A stretch of DNA of 64,000 nt from Wuchereria bancrofti (GCA_005281725.1 SSBO01000012.1:1594194-1658193); one strand, 5' to 3'. Positions 40,861-54,819 are shown, counted from the first letter of the stretch. Numbers and translations are program-made. The notes: generated by a model from the sequence alone, not told the origin.

Positions 40861-40863
40861 CAG
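40861..40863 (+). other. Probable trans-splice acceptor of the ITP-like gene
   Basis: TTTTTTCAG ends at 40863, three bases before the ATG at 40867. No upstream donor exon is apparent, so a spliced leader is likely. Confidence 0.55.
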
Positions 40864-40866
40864 GAA

Positions 40867-42185
40867 ATGTTTATTATTTTTGGTCAACAAATGGGTACAA
40901 TAAATTCAAAAAATCAACAAAATAATAAACGAATACTATCATTGTTGATATTATTTACTTCATTACATTTGGTTATGCCAATGAGAAATTTTGTGCAACT
41001 TAAATATCATCCTGATGAACTTAACGATGTATGTATCATGTTTACTTTTCTTTTTTCTTTCATTTTTTTTTTTTTTGCATTTTTCACAAAGATTTTAAAA
41101 GTTTAATTTTTTAAAAATTTTCAAAAAGTAATGTTTATTAAAGAAGAAAAAAGAGAAAAACGAAAAAAAAAAGAGAATAAATCTTCACATGATTGAAATT
41201 ATTTGGATATTCTTACATTTCTGTATGATAGTTTATTATTTCTAATATTTAAAAAAAAAAAAAAAAAAAACAAAGAAAGAAATTGACATAAATTTCAAAA
41301 AGAAAAAACTGTGAATTTTTTTTATATGACAATAATATAATGATTACAATATGATAATAATAGATTTATATCAATATTTCAATAATTATAATTAACTTTG
41401 CATTCAATTTTTATCAACCATAATTTAATTATTTAACAGTTTAATTTATATTTAACACATAAGAGGTTTTTTTTTTAAGCAATTTAAATTAATAACTCAA
41501 TTTTTCACAATTTAAATAATAGATGAAAATTTCCATTAATCCATAACAATTTTAATATATAATAAATTTTTAGGATAATGTTATAAATGAATTACATCAA
41601 ATGGATTATTTGCTAAAACGATCAGGTGAAAAAAATTGGGAAGAAATTGATCCAAATTGTGGAATTTATCGACATCAATCACTACATGCTATTATGGATC
41701 GAGTTTGTGAACTTTGTCATGAAATGTTTTCCTATGAAGAAAGCAGTCTAAGAGCTGAATGTCGGTTAGTCTTCTAATTTTTCTTCAAATAATTAAAACT
41801 TAAAAATTCAAGAATAAATTTTTGAATTTATCGTTTTTTCTCTTTTTTTTTTTCAAAATCATTAAGTTTAATTTTAATTCTAATAGCTTATCATTTAAGA
41901 TAATCTGAAACAAAAAAAAAAAAGATGTTTATTATAAAAATATTTAATTATATAGGATTTTTAAATGTAGAAATTTTTATTTCTATTCAAGCATTTAAAT
42001 TTGTTTTATGAAAAAATAAATAAATAAATTGCTAATTATTTTAAACATAAATTAGCACAAAATATTAATTAAATTTTTCATTTGTTTTTTTTTTTTTTAA
42101 TTGCAGAAAGAATTGCTTCCGCAATAGAAAATTTCGTACATGCCTCGAAATCTTTTCACCTTCAGCAAATGGTGTTGAAAATTAA
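40867..42185 (+). CDS. Ion-transport-peptide / CHH-type neuropeptide precursor, 143 aa
   Basis: Secreted peptide-hormone precursor. Three exons: 40867-41028, 41574-41764, 42107-42185 (432 nt). A hydrophobic segment (ILSLLILFTSLHLVMPM, residues ~24-40) serves as signal sequence, perhaps with the Met at residue 9 (40891) as the true start. A spacer ends in the dibasic site LLKR at 67-70, releasing a 73-residue peptide (71-143). Its six cysteines are at mature positions 13, 29, 32, 47, 51 and 60. Crustacean hyperglycaemic hormone and insect ITP have spacings of 16, 3, 13, 4 and 9; here they are 16, 3, 15, 4 and 9. Flanking residues also fit: DPNCGIY, RVCELCHEMF, ECRKNCF, FRTCLEIF. There is no C-terminal amidation glycine. 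The terminal exon starts between the fourth and fifth cysteines, close to where ITP genes are split. The family match is strong; the receptor and role in a nematode are unknown. Confidence 0.93.
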
Positions 42186-45100
42186 TTAACAAATATAAGT
42201 GAGTGGGATATCACTGATGGCAATATTTATCTCAATTATATTATTATTCTTTTAAATCTTAATTTCTCATTGTATTAATTGTTTATCGAGCATTTTAATT
42301 AATTACTGATCATAATTGAACTTTTTTTTTTTGCTGTAATTAATAGAATCAACAGTCTTTTGATATGTTGAATTAAATACTATCATTTGCCCAACAATTT
42401 TATTGTCTTTCTTCAAATTTTATTTCATCCGAACATTTATGTTATATTTTTTTATATTTTAATATTTATTCGTCCCACTTTCTTAGTTTCTTTAGAAAAG
42501 AAAAAAACAACAACAACGATTTTTTCCATTTTAAAATTGATTAGGAAAAATTTTTCCATTTTGTATTATTGTAATCAAAAATAAGTTTAAAATTTAAGAA
42601 CTGGATGCATAATTATTAAACAATTTCTTGCTTAATTACACAGACTTTTTCAATTTTATTTTAGTACAGCAAAAAAAAAAAAAAAAAGAATTTTTTGAAT
42701 TGATTAGTTTTTTAAGACTTTTAAATCTATTTTGCTTGTTCAGATAACTCTATGAATTTATAAATTTCTAATATCTTTTGTTTTCAGATATTTAAAGTAA
42801 ATTTTGAAATGTTTCTTTTAATTTGAATGTATGATCCATTTATTATAGTAAGTATAACAAGAAGATGAATAAAATGATTAAATGTTTGACATAAATAATC
42901 TCTTCTAACCAAATTACATATCAAAAGTGTTTTAACATTTTGGTAATTTAAATAAGCTACCAATTTACAACTTCGAAATTTAAATTTTATTTCTAATAAT
43001 ATTCCTGACAAAATTATCAAATATCATCTTTGATAACATTTGCTAACTTTATCATTCATCGTTATCATTTTCATTTCTTCCTCATAACATAAATGTTTTC
43101 AAATATTTCTCTTTTCTTTTTTTTTTTTTTTTTTATTTCTTATTAATATTATTTCATTTCATTCCATTCATTGAGCCAAACATATTTTTTGTGGATGAAG
43201 AAAAGCGCCACACTGATTGATTTGCATTTGAAAACTTGTAGATGTAATATATCCAACGTCACACTCGAATTTAGTAAATTGAGAAAATAAAAATAAATTC
43301 AACTGTATTAAGATGAAAGATTCCTAAATTGAAAGATTTTATTTTCAAACTGATAAAATTATCAAATAGATAATGAATTTGGATTACAGTGCTAGAAAAT
43401 AGGCATGAATTAAGATGCAGTTTAGCTTAACTATCTTTACATCCAACTTTATCAGTATTTTATCATTAAATTTTTGATTTATTTTTTATCCTGTAAAACT
43501 TGCACAAATAGATGGACAATAAGTATTATACCCTATTGTTGTATAAACAATATTTGATCAGACTTAGTAAACTGAGATTATTAAATCATTAACAGGTTTA
43601 GAAATGCTACCTGTCAGGTGATAAAGTATTTCATTAGCTTGAGATATTTTAATTTAAACTAACCCAATCGTTACCATAAAATTCAAATAGTCCTATAAAT
43701 TACATTCCAGCGATGTTTAATGTCTATTTTGAACGATTAATTTCTTTTCAACAACAATTGGTGGTCAGATACCTATTGCAGTAAATATATGCAAGTTGAA
43801 AAAAAAAACTACGAGAAATTTGAGGGAACAACAATTTAATTAATGACTAACTAATTAATTATTAATGACTAATTAATAACTAAAACGCTGGAAATATCGC
43901 CATATGACTGCATCCTATTTGCGGATTATTGTTAAAATCCTACAAAATTAAGTTACTGACTTGCTGAATGGGAATGATAGCAATAACGACGATGATGATG
44001 ATGATGATGATGATCAATGATGATGATAATAATAATAACAATAATAATATTTAATTTCAAATTAGTTTTGACGTCAAAAAAACATTTCTGATTGTGAAGA
44101 AACCTAGAATTAAACAGTTGAAAAAATCATCATGACATAGTCTATTGCATGAAATTTTTGCACATGATGAAAAAAAAAAAAATATTAAGCATCGTTATCA
44201 CTAATTAATATTTACTGAATATGCGAAATAAACAAGATGAAAGATTATAATAAATCATTTATGTTAAATTTAATCGTTTAATCGTCAATTCAATATGTAA
44301 ATAAAAACTGTAAAGCTGGGACAAAAAAAAATTTCCATTTTTTTTTTTTTTTTTTGAATAAAATTCGAATTTTATGATAATCACAGATACCTTTTTTGTA
44401 AGCCATTCTTTTACTTTTTCATTTTATTCAATTCTTTAGAGAAAGAAAGAGAAAAAAAGCAAAAAAAAAAAAAATTGTATTATCGTATTTTTAATCGATG
44501 GATAAAAAGTGAATAGATTGGAGCGAAAAGAGTTTTTTTGATTTGTGCTTACCAAAAGGACAATTGTTTCCTACTTTTTTTATCGTACGGCTTTTTAAAA
44601 AAAAAAAAAAAAAAGTATTTAATGCATTTAAATTTTATCAAAAACGAATCATATGAAGAAAAATATCCCGAAATTGATGATATTTGAATAGTGCAAACAT
44701 TTAACATGTTGAAGCCTTCACGGCAAATATTTTATCGTTTTTTTTTTTTAAGAATTACGAAAAAAAAAAATATAGTAGGAAAGAGAAAATAAAAGAAAAG
44801 CTTATAGAAAATAATCACTTTTCTTTTTTTTGATTTTCAAAATTTGTAATTAATCAAATTAAAATGAAACAACTAAATATTTTATGCATATCTTATTATT
44901 ATTTATATTATTTAATTATTCTGTTTAGTTTAAAGTTTTATTTGAAAATGNTGTATAATTTGCAAGTCAAACTAAGAAAATTTTAAATTTTTTTATTATT
45001 ATTTCTCATTAAAACAGAAAAAAGGAATATATTTAAATTTTCATGAATCTTTTCAATATTTATCTTTGAATTTTCATAAATCTTTTTTTTTTTTCTTCAA

Positions 45101-47014
45101 TTCATAAAGAAATTCTGAATAACATTATGATGACATATAGTTGCTTGCTTGTTTACTAATTCAACAATGCAACCGCATTATTTACATAAGGTGAATTTGG
45201 ATAGCATCTACTTTTCAATCGTTGTACAGTTATAACTTAATCAATAATTTTAATTGTTATAAAAGCAAGTGAAATAATATCTTGCCACAATGATAAACTT
45301 TGTAATGTTAATAACATTATTTGTTAATATTTAATTAAATATTATTATTATTATTTCAAAACTTAATACAAGTACTGTATGTAAAAATGAATATAATTTA
45401 TCCTTTTGATAATCTTTAACTTTTAAAATCATTTTTAAAAATAAGCATTTCGAAAATTTATGTTAATAGTTTATTTTTCAGCTAAATGATCAAAGAATGC
45501 GTCAATTTAACTTATCAAATCAAATTTTAAATCAAATCTTATTCTTTTTTCTATCTTCATTTTATGCATATGTATTATATTAGCATATATGTGAATACAC
45601 ATCCGTTAACATACATACAAAGGTAATTGAAATTAACTGATTAGATAACACAGATGTGATATTTGGTGGGTGACATGTCACTAGGAAAATTTATTGGCTG
45701 TAACATTTTAAAATGCAAAATCAATAATGCTTACATCACTAGCATGTGAACAACTTTATTCAATTTTCCACTTTTCGCTACTTCTTAAATTAGTTGAGAA
45801 TATGTATCTTCTTCAACTTTTACTTTCAATACTTAACTATTTACTATTATATTACTGCTCCTATTACTACTAAGTAATAGTAATACTGTTAGTACTAGAT
45901 TATTACAACATATCATGAGTTATCAGTTAAGGTTATAATCATTAATCACCATGCTAATAATATATCTATGACTGATAAATGAGATACGAAGCATTACGTT
46001 GATCAAATTTCTTTTAACATAAAAATGATAAAAAGTTATCAGTATTGATTATAATTTAAGTAATTTCAAAAATGTTGATTTTTCACATTACTTTATTATC
46101 ATGTTTTTTTTTTCTCTCTTTAAAAAAAAATTTTTTTTCACTTAATCATATTTTTGCACTTTTCAAAATGTTTCGCTAGTCAATTAAAATTAATAAAATA
46201 AACAAATGTTTTGCTTTGGATTATTTCAAAAAACACTTCTTTAATATTTGTTCAAGAAAAGCAAATTATTATCAAAATTTAAATTAGTTGATATTAATTA
46301 ATAATGTCAACTATTGTTATTGTTTTTTTTTCATCCTAAATAAAGTACTGTAATATTGGAATATTTTTTCTAACTCCAACAATTATTGCGCATTATTTTA
46401 ATTTTATTTTAAATGCTTAGTTGCAATAATATATTATAAAGTATATAATTGTATGATTAATATCTTTTTGAAATTAATGATTAAAATAAGTGAAAATTCC
46501 AAATTACGAATAATCTTTTAAGCTTTTCTTGCTTGTCTCGTTTTTCCTCAATTTCAGCTTCTCTAATTTGCATCATTTAATTGCTCATATGATAACTTTC
46601 TTTTTTTTTTTTGATTCCAATTAAGTTAACAATAGCAATTCTTCAACAAAATTTTCTTTTTTTATATCTCTTGCATACGTCTTTCTATTTTTATTTTCCG
46701 TTTTTAAACTTCTACTTTTTTTTTTCAGTAATATTTCAAATGCCATTCATTTATTATTTTAAAATTTCATTCAGCATTTTTAAATTTTAAACTTGAAAGT
46801 ATAAATTTATTTAATCCATTTAATTTACTAATTTTATGAATTATTTAAAATAAAAAGAAAATTATAATACATTGCTTATCGTTTCTTAGCTCTACAACAT
46901 TTCATTAATCTTTTAAGATAATTATTATATTAATTCAAGTATTTTAATTACAGGATATTTATTAATTAATTTCGACAAAATTTTTCTCATTTTTTTATTT
47001 GAACAATAATAATA
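42186..47014. other. Intergenic region, ITP-like to LAPTM-like gene
   Basis: 4.8 kb without a supportable gene. It contains GAT/AAT simple repeats (about 43989-44050), many homopolymers and a single N at 44951. A candidate acceptor CAG at 46951-46953 lies 61 bases before the LAPTM-like ATG and may mark its spliced-leader site. Confidence 0.7.
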
Positions 47015-48940
47015 ATGAATGGACAAATTATGCATGCAACATTTATTGATGATGAAGAAATTAATGGTCCTGTAAGTGATCCAATGCCTAAAACGATTCA
47101 ATTCAATGAATCTTGCGAAAATTATCGTTGTCTTTGCAATTGTTTTCATATAAAAACTGGAGCTCTTATTGTTGCTGGTAATTTTTTTTTTTTTCTCTCT
47201 CTCTCTCTCTCCCTCTTTTTTTTTTTCAATTTGTATAAAGTATAAACATTATCATAAGGATAATTTATGATATTAAAATGTGATAAATTGAAAGTAATTT
47301 AAATATCGAATAATTAGTGGGTAATTGAATAATAAATATAATAATTTTGAGAAAAAAAAAATTTATTTTCTAGTAATGAAATAAAATGCTGAGTTATTTC
47401 ATTTGCAATTAATATTTCAATAAATATTAATAATGTAATAAATTAGAAGGTATTGTTGTAAACATCTTTTTTTTTTTTTTTTTTTGAAATTTGGGATAGT
47501 TTAATTACTATTATAAATACTAAACATTTTGAGCCTAAATATTAACATAATATAAAAACAATTATAAATTTATCCTTCAAAAAAAAAAAGGAAAAAAAAA
47601 CGAGCCAAAGCTATTAGTTTTAGCACAAAATTTTAAGCAACAGTTTTAAGAGGAAAAATAATAAAATAGTTTAAATGAAGTAGCCAAAAAAAAAAAGAAA
47701 AGTTTGCTTAATTTGGATCTTTTTTTTTTTTTTTTGCATTTTATCTATCAAACTTTAACTCTACAACAATTCAACAATTTTAAAACACTTCAAACTTTAT
47801 GAAAATATTTCAGGTACGGAGCTTTTAATGCTATTAATATTTCTTATTAATTCGCTATTAATAATTGCAGAGCATGATATTGAATATGAAAAAATTACAG
47901 GTAGACTATTTTTTCTTAATTTTAAATTTTTATTTTAAATTAATTCGTATTATTAATATGTATTAATTACAGGTACATGTGATAGTTATGTGATGCAATC
48001 ATCTTTTGTATCAATGATATGTATTGCTACTAGCTTTTTAGCAGTTCTTTTACTTTTTGTTGGACTAATTCGTAACATTGCTGTATTTCTAATACCTCAT
48101 CTTATTGTACAGGCAAATTAATTATTTTTTTTTTTTTTTTAATAGATTAAAAAAAATAAAAATTCATTCAAATTGTTTCTTTTTCAATTCTCAATCATAA
48201 AATTCGAGAAATTCTACTCCAAATTAGAATTTAAAAATTGAAGTTAGCATTAAAATTTATAAATTTAATAACATAATTTATTACAAATTGTATTATTTTG
48301 TCAATAATTGAATGTTTTATTTATAGATAATTGTTGTATTAATACTTGCATTTGGCTTAACATGTGGTATCATTGCATTTTCCACTAATATAACAATATT
48401 TTATCGATTGATGAATGCGGCAACATTTAAGGAATATCCCGGTACCTCAACTGTTGCATTGGATGCTGAAATTACCGCACGATTTATCACTATTTTCATC
48501 CTTTACCTTATTTGTCTTATATTACAGGTAATTTAATACAATAATCATTTCGTATTGATTTATTATTCGGTTTTTTTTTTAAAAAAAAGAATAAAAAAAA
48601 ACGTAGAAAATTAATTAAATATGGATTAAATTTGTCATTAATTCTAAAATATAAAAGATGGAAATGTATAAATTTTATTGTTAGAAAAAAATTAATAAAA
48701 TGAAACTAATTACTATAAATATGTAAAGAGTTTTTAACTATTTGATAAGTAATAAAAATTCATTTTTCCTCATTTATTTAATCATTTAAAAATTAAAGTT
48801 AAAAAAAATTTTTTTTTTTTTTTCAGTGCTGGTATTTAATGATTATTCATAACTGTTATCGTTATTTGAAAGAACGATGCCGATATATGCATTATTGTCT
48901 TACATTCAGTACACCAATGCAAACACTCATCTTTCGATGA
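47015..48940 (+). CDS. LAPTM-like four-helix membrane protein, 234 aa
   Basis: Resembles lysosome-associated transmembrane proteins (LAPTM4/5) and their nematode relatives. Five exons: 47015-47177, 47814-47900, 47973-48112, 48327-48527, 48827-48940 (705 nt). After a hydrophilic N terminus of about 40 residues comes a Cys-rich CRCLCNCF-like segment (YRCLCNCFHIKTG). Four hydrophobic segments follow: TELLMLLIFLINSLLIIA; CIATSFLAVLLLFVGL with RNIAVFLIPHL; IIVVLILAFGLTCGIIAF; and FITIFILYLICLILQCWYLMI. The ending NCYRYLKERCRY is the family's typical sequence just inside the last helix. It probably sits in late endosome or lysosome membranes, by family inference. The exon 3 donor is either a GC donor (CAG|GCAAAT at 48113, used here) or GTACAG at 48107, two residues shorter and also in phase. 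Confidence 0.88.
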
Positions 48941-50557
48941 TAACTGTTAGTTAAACTGATAACTGATAACTGATATATAGGATAATTACGTATAATGCAA
49001 TTAAGAAATATGAATAGAATGAAATAGATGATCGAAGACAATAGCTCAGATGAATGATCTACAAATGAATAGTTCAAAAAATCTATAATAATTTAAAAGA
49101 AAAAGCTGAGAATGATAATTTGCAAGGATCCATCTCGTTTATCATTACCATACATCAAATAAGCTTATATTTTTTTAAAGCTTTCCACTCCCTTTTATCT
49201 AATTATTGACCTGATTCAGTTATATCATAGAATCACTAAGAAGTACACTAAAATTATTAGTCATAAAAATTTCAACAAATTAATTATCGCTTCTAATATT
49301 CATAAATTGTCCTTCAAATTACCTTGTATTTGACGATTCTTGTCCCCTTGTGATTTTTTTTTTTTTTTTTTGCTGCATACTAATCGAAATAAAGTATCAC
49401 TCAATTGTATCAGATTACGTACAACACGAAATTGTCTTGTCTTTGCTTATATATGAGTCTAATTGGATTAAGCGATTAGCAAAATTTTAAAAGCAATAAA
49501 CCATTTAGTTAGTTTTTATTGTTTTTTAAATTTTCAAAGTCAAATTTTACTATTTAAGGAAATAATGAAATGAACTTGCATGATCTAAAATTTTATTATT
49601 TTTAATATTAAAATTACTCATTTTCACGAGACAAAAATATTGACAAAAAGCAAAATTAACAGATGCTTATAATCATCAATCACCTGATCAATTATTCATC
49701 TCACTACCGAATTATAAATGAAATGACATATACATATAAAAATATATATATATACAAGAACCTGATACCATCAAAAACTAAATACTTGTACATAAATACC
49801 TTATCAGAAAACGAAACCATGAAAATAACGCATTATTATCAATACCAATAGCTTTTTTCCGTAAGGATAAGTTTCATTATAAGAGTGGATCAATTACAAC
49901 AGATTCATTCCTTCGAAAATAAGTACATTAATTTAGAAATACAAAATTGATTGGAATTTTGTCAGTATTAGATAAAAAGCTATCGATAACTATTGGAACA
50001 TTGCCAACATGATGGTATTTGCAAAGAAAAAATCCTGGTTCGATTTTATAAGTGAATGAAATGAATCAAAGTGAAAATTAGTATGGCTCTCAAAATCATT
50101 AAAGAAAAATAAAATTTTCGAAAGCAATTTGAAACATGTTTTAATGAAGGTGTTGAAGAAGTGAGAAATTATTCGACTAAAATTAGTTGAATTCCTTACC
50201 GAACTTAGAATTAACAAAAATTGAAGTTCATTTTTCATGTGCTAATAATTTTTCACATATTCTTCTGAACATATGAACAACTATTTGTTAGTACCATCAT
50301 ATGACATAGATGGATATTATACTAAATAAAAGGATAGTTATAGACACACTGGTATGCAATTACTGGAGTCACCATTAGATGTCAACACTATGAAAAGTAA
50401 TATAAAAATAATATGCAGAAAAAAAAAAGTTTTCTGAACAGATTACATTATTGAGTTTATCGAAAAAAAAAAAACCGGTAGTATAGAATTATCAATTCAC
50501 AGAAAATCTTTACAAGTACTTGCACTGAATCATTTCAATGATTGTCAGTACTAATTT
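48941..50557. other. Convergent 3' interval
   Basis: Holds the 3' UTRs of the LAPTM-like gene (plus) and the PRPS-associated gene (minus). Nothing else is recognised; the short open frames lack codon bias, splice structure and family similarity. Confidence 0.7.
49388..49393 (+). terminator. Poly(A) signal for the LAPTM-like gene
   Basis: AATAAA lies about 450 bases after the stop, preceded by a T-run and followed by a GT-containing stretch. The 3' UTR start carries ACTGATAACTGATAACTGAT at about 48956-48975, a short GATA-type repeat. Confidence 0.4.
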
Positions 50558-53500
50558 TCAATCACCAATTGTTACACCTCGGAACATTTGTCCCATTGAT
50601 TCGTTGTGATAAATTCGTCGGATTGCCTCGCATAACACCGATGATATGTCAACTGTTTTAATTTTATGACAACGCAGCTTCTGTACATCATGGGGTACTG
50701 TGTTTGTTACAATCACCTGAATTGTATCACATGGAAAATAGAATGATGAAATGTAGCGGATAAATTAAATGAATAAATGATAAACTTACGTCACTTTTAT
50801 ATAGGATATTTACCAGGTTGGTTTAAATTATATTACAATATGTGCCAGATATTATCAAACAAATTGGTTTCCTTAATACCCATAAATAACTGCTCTCCTT
50901 TTTGTCACTTCTAATAAGCTAGCTCTCTAATAATTTAAAATTTGTTTACTATCTTGGCTGAATCATCTACACAATAGTCTATTGTCCAACATTCAAACTA
51001 ATTCTGCTACCATCATTACTTCAGGGTTATTAGAAAATCAATAAAGAAACATTGTGGATGTTTTCTATTTCATGGAATTCTGGAAAAAAGATACGAAACA
51101 CTTAACTTTATTTCAACTATGTGATAAATAAATAATGATAATGAACAATTACAAAATTTACCTCAGTAATGGGTGAAGATTCAAGAAGATCAGGAGCATC
51201 TGCTGATAATAATCCATGTGTCGCTATGACATAAATTTTATAAGCACCATGATTTTTTAACACTTGAGCAACAGCGACGAAAGATTGCGCATCATCGATC
51301 ATATCATCCTGCAAACGAATATGAACACTTACTAGAAAGCACTCAAATTTCATTTCTCGTTGAAACTAAAATCATTTTACGACTTAATGATTACTATATG
51401 TAATGAAAAAAGAGATACTCAAGTCGTCGAAACTTACCACCATAATTGCTATACGTCCACCTACATCACCAACAACTGTTAATGGAGGTTTTTCTTTTGC
51501 AACTTGAGCTAAAATATGTCATGATAAGTTGGAAACAAAAGTTGCATCACAAAGTACCTAAAAAAACTTATATTTCAACAACAGAAAACACTTTAAATGC
51601 ACCTCATATCTAGGAATTTTGGATTTTACAAAAACTAAAGTGCACGACTATTAATTTCCCCCATAGATTTAATATGTCTCTTTACGAATTTCAACTCACA
51701 CAGCAAATTCTCTACTTTGCCAAACCTTCAATACTATTTGAAAGAAGCATTAGCAAATCGTGAATCTGAACTATCAGGCAAGATTTGATACTGAACGACA
51801 AAAGTAATTGAATGATTCTTTGCATGAAAATTTTATTTAAAATTGTTTCGTGTTAAAAAAAAAAAAAAGAAACGTTACCTGGAAACATCTCAAAAGCTGT
51901 AAGATTTTCGTTTGGCTTACCATCCAGTGGTGGACTTTGTCGTCCATCTTCTAAACCACTTTCTTCAACATCTTTCTGTTCACCGTGTATGACAGCAACA
52001 CCTAAAATTTCGTTTAAAACTGGAGAGGACACGCAGAAGTTTCTCGGAAACAAACGGCAAATCTTTGTTTGTCAAGTTTTTCAAAATAACAAAGTGCTGG
52101 TGAAAACTTCTAAAACCTTATGTAATATGTATTGATTTTCAAAAATGAGTGACTGAGATGATGTGGTTTTTTGAAACGTTGTCTTACATAAAATGATCAA
52201 ATAGTGAAAAGAGAAAAAAAATGCTTAAGATAATAATCGTTACTTAAGATAATATCGGAAGTTTTAGAAGTAAATCGCTAAAAATAGTTAAAGAATAATC
52301 TTTACAATAGATAAAATTAATACTTAAATGTTGAAAATAATCATTTGGAAATGAAAGATTTTTCCAGAAGTTACAGAAACAGTAGGAATTGGAAACTGCA
52401 CAAGACATGCGAAAACTTTTTTAATAACATGCATGCTTATCATGCAAGATCAAAAAAATATAAGCACAAGTGATTTGTTCAATGACATACGTAGTTTTAG
52501 TGCAATACGTGAAACCATACCAAACTAAACCATTGAATTCTCTGTACTTTTTCAAAAATTTTGGTAATAATATTGTACTAAGTTTATTTGTAAGCGTTCT
52601 GAATACTGATAAACAATAACCAGTAAGTATCCATGACTTTAATATGATCATGAATTAGTCTAATACTTTGAAGTTCGATTTTCAAATTTCTTCAAACCCC
52701 AATTATGTGGTTTTTTGATAGACGATATCTTTCAGTGACAAAACTATACCGGTTTGCATTTTGTCTATGTTAGTTATAAGGTTCTAATTTTATACGTAAG
52801 CCTAACAATCTCTGTTAGTGTTAATATTAATGCTTTGATTCTAATTTGAAGGAGTAACAAGACGCCATCTAAATTAGTTAGACCACTATATTTTGTCTAT
52901 GACAAGGTGAATTTTTATATCAATTTGTTTCAATCCACCACACAACAATCATACAAACCTCTTGCTTCTGTAGACGATAGCATGGAAAATATTTCTACAG
53001 TTAATAACGAAAATACTGAAATTTGCATTATCACTCTGACCTGAATCAGAACTGGAGAAGGGATATCAAAATAGAGAAAAAACCCACAATCAGATATTTT
53101 AAGTTCATGTACACTGAGGTTCGAACTTTCTACAGCTTTTTAAGCTGCGCGAAGTAATGGGAATTTTAACTTTTAAAGTCAGGGTAGTTTTGAGGTAATC
53201 GGTTGAACGAATAATTAAGCTGAACTGTTAAGAACGGGAAAAGAGGACATAAAATGAATCTTGCAATCAATTCATAAAGAGCTCAAGACTCCCAAAAACT
53301 TTTTTCCCTAATGCTTTGTTCTGAAAAGTTAAGTACCTGTCAACAAAATTTAAGAAACTTCAAACAACAGGAAAATCATACATATTAATTGCAAACTATT
53401 AATCACCTTAAGAAACAGCTTGATGGATTAAATGTATATGCCATTTATGTGGTTGACAGTGACCGCATCGTTTAGAGCTACTTGAAATGAGACTACAAGT

Positions 53501-54805
53501 CTCGTTTCAAATATTCCCAGTCAATTTATTAATGGATCCCGAATCCCTTTATCTCATTGATGGCTTGTCCAAATTTTGCTTTAAATTCAAAATTTACTGA
53601 AATAAAAGTGACGACCAAAACAATGTGATATATTTACCTAATCTCAGCCGATCCGCGTAGGATGTTGCTTTATTCATAACGCCGGGATTCTTTGCAACTA
53701 TCACAGCATTTTTATAATCCGGTATCTAAATCTTCTGATTTTGAAGCACAGAGCAACGAAATAGTGCACATAAATTCATTAATACGAAACTGAGTTGAAG
53801 GAAAATATAATCAATTTATAAAAGTAAGAAAAAGTTTAAAAAAAAAATACCAAACCGAACATTCTCTTTTATGTACTGTAATAAAAAAGGCGAAGCACGC
53901 AGATTATCAACAGGCACTGAAAAGAATCCTTGGATTTCCTTCCTGTACAAATCGAGAGAAACCATTCGTGTCGCTCCTGAAATCTCTTTTTGCCACCATT
54001 AAACAAGCATTAACATTCGTATTAACCAAATTTAGTGATACCCACAAACTATAAACTAATTATTTTCTCATATGGAGGAAAAAAGAAAAAGAAAATAGAA
54101 TAATTACCGGCATTACACATCATATCAGCGATAAGCTTCATTGGTATGGACGATCGGCGTAACATTCGACACTGTTTGCTATAAGGCAGATATGGCATCA
54201 CTACTGTTATCGTTTTTGCCATTGAAGTTTTACATGCATATATTAATATCATCAGTTCCATGATGTTATTATTCACATCTCTGAAATTTCATCAATTAGT
54301 TCAGAAAAAGAAAAAAGACTAACTACTGATAGCTTAACTAACCAATGAAATGAACGGAACATTCTGGTTTATATCACTATTGATATAAAGTGAAGCCGCT
54401 TGCTGTACTAATAGTTATTTTCCCATGGTTTTAATCAAATACGTATCTCTAATTCGCTATAGACAAAGGAAATAATTTAGTCTAATTTTACAAAAATAAG
54501 CGAATTATTAACTTACTTTGAACCAGACTGAAGAATGAATACATGTTTTCCTCGAACACTCTGTTTAATTTCAACTGAAGTTTCACGATTTGTTCTATTG
54601 TAAACAATCGCTTCTCCAAGCTTAATTCCCAAGCGTCTGCAAAATTATTTGTATTTGCCTTAAACTAATGCAATCTACAAAACACAAGAGAAAAATTCAC
54701 AGCAGAACAAACATACTCTGCAACTAGTCTTGCTAATTCCAAATGGGAATTCCCGGCTAGCAATACCATGCCAGTACTTTGATCAGTAAAGTACCGAGCC
54801 GACAT
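50558..54805 (-). CDS. PRPSAP: PRPP synthetase-associated protein (PRPSAP-type), 361 aa
   Basis: Non-catalytic partner that in mammals modulates ribose-phosphate pyrophosphokinase. Nine minus-strand exons: 54805-54717, 54636-54517, 54280-54108, 53976-53861, 53725-53638, 52001-51879, 51508-51438, 51308-51162, 50716-50558 (1086 nt). Blocks in order: [153 protein letters not shown] and [16 protein letters not shown]. An insert after VIHGE (exon 6, with [10 protein letters not shown]) is characteristic of PRPSAPs and absent from PRPS. The PRPP-loop motif of PRPS (DDMADTCGT) is replaced by DDMIDDAQS. The usual DLH next to KEIQGFF is DLY (Tyr138). Intron 5 is 1.6 kb; the rest are short. TTTTTAG at 54817 puts an acceptor 11 bases before the ATG. 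Confidence 0.95.
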
Positions 54806-54816
54806 TTCTCATAAAT

Positions 54817-54819
54817 CTA
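54817..54819 (-). other. Probable trans-splice acceptor of the PRPSAP gene
   Basis: On the minus strand CATTCTTTTTAG ends at 54817, leaving an 11-base leader before the ATG. There is no obvious upstream exon. Confidence 0.5.

Noticed and set aside
52002..53637. Open frame at 52421-52651 inside PRPSAP intron 5, checked as a nested gene
   Set aside because: No start context, splice structure or similarity; the intron is merely less homopolymer-rich than others.
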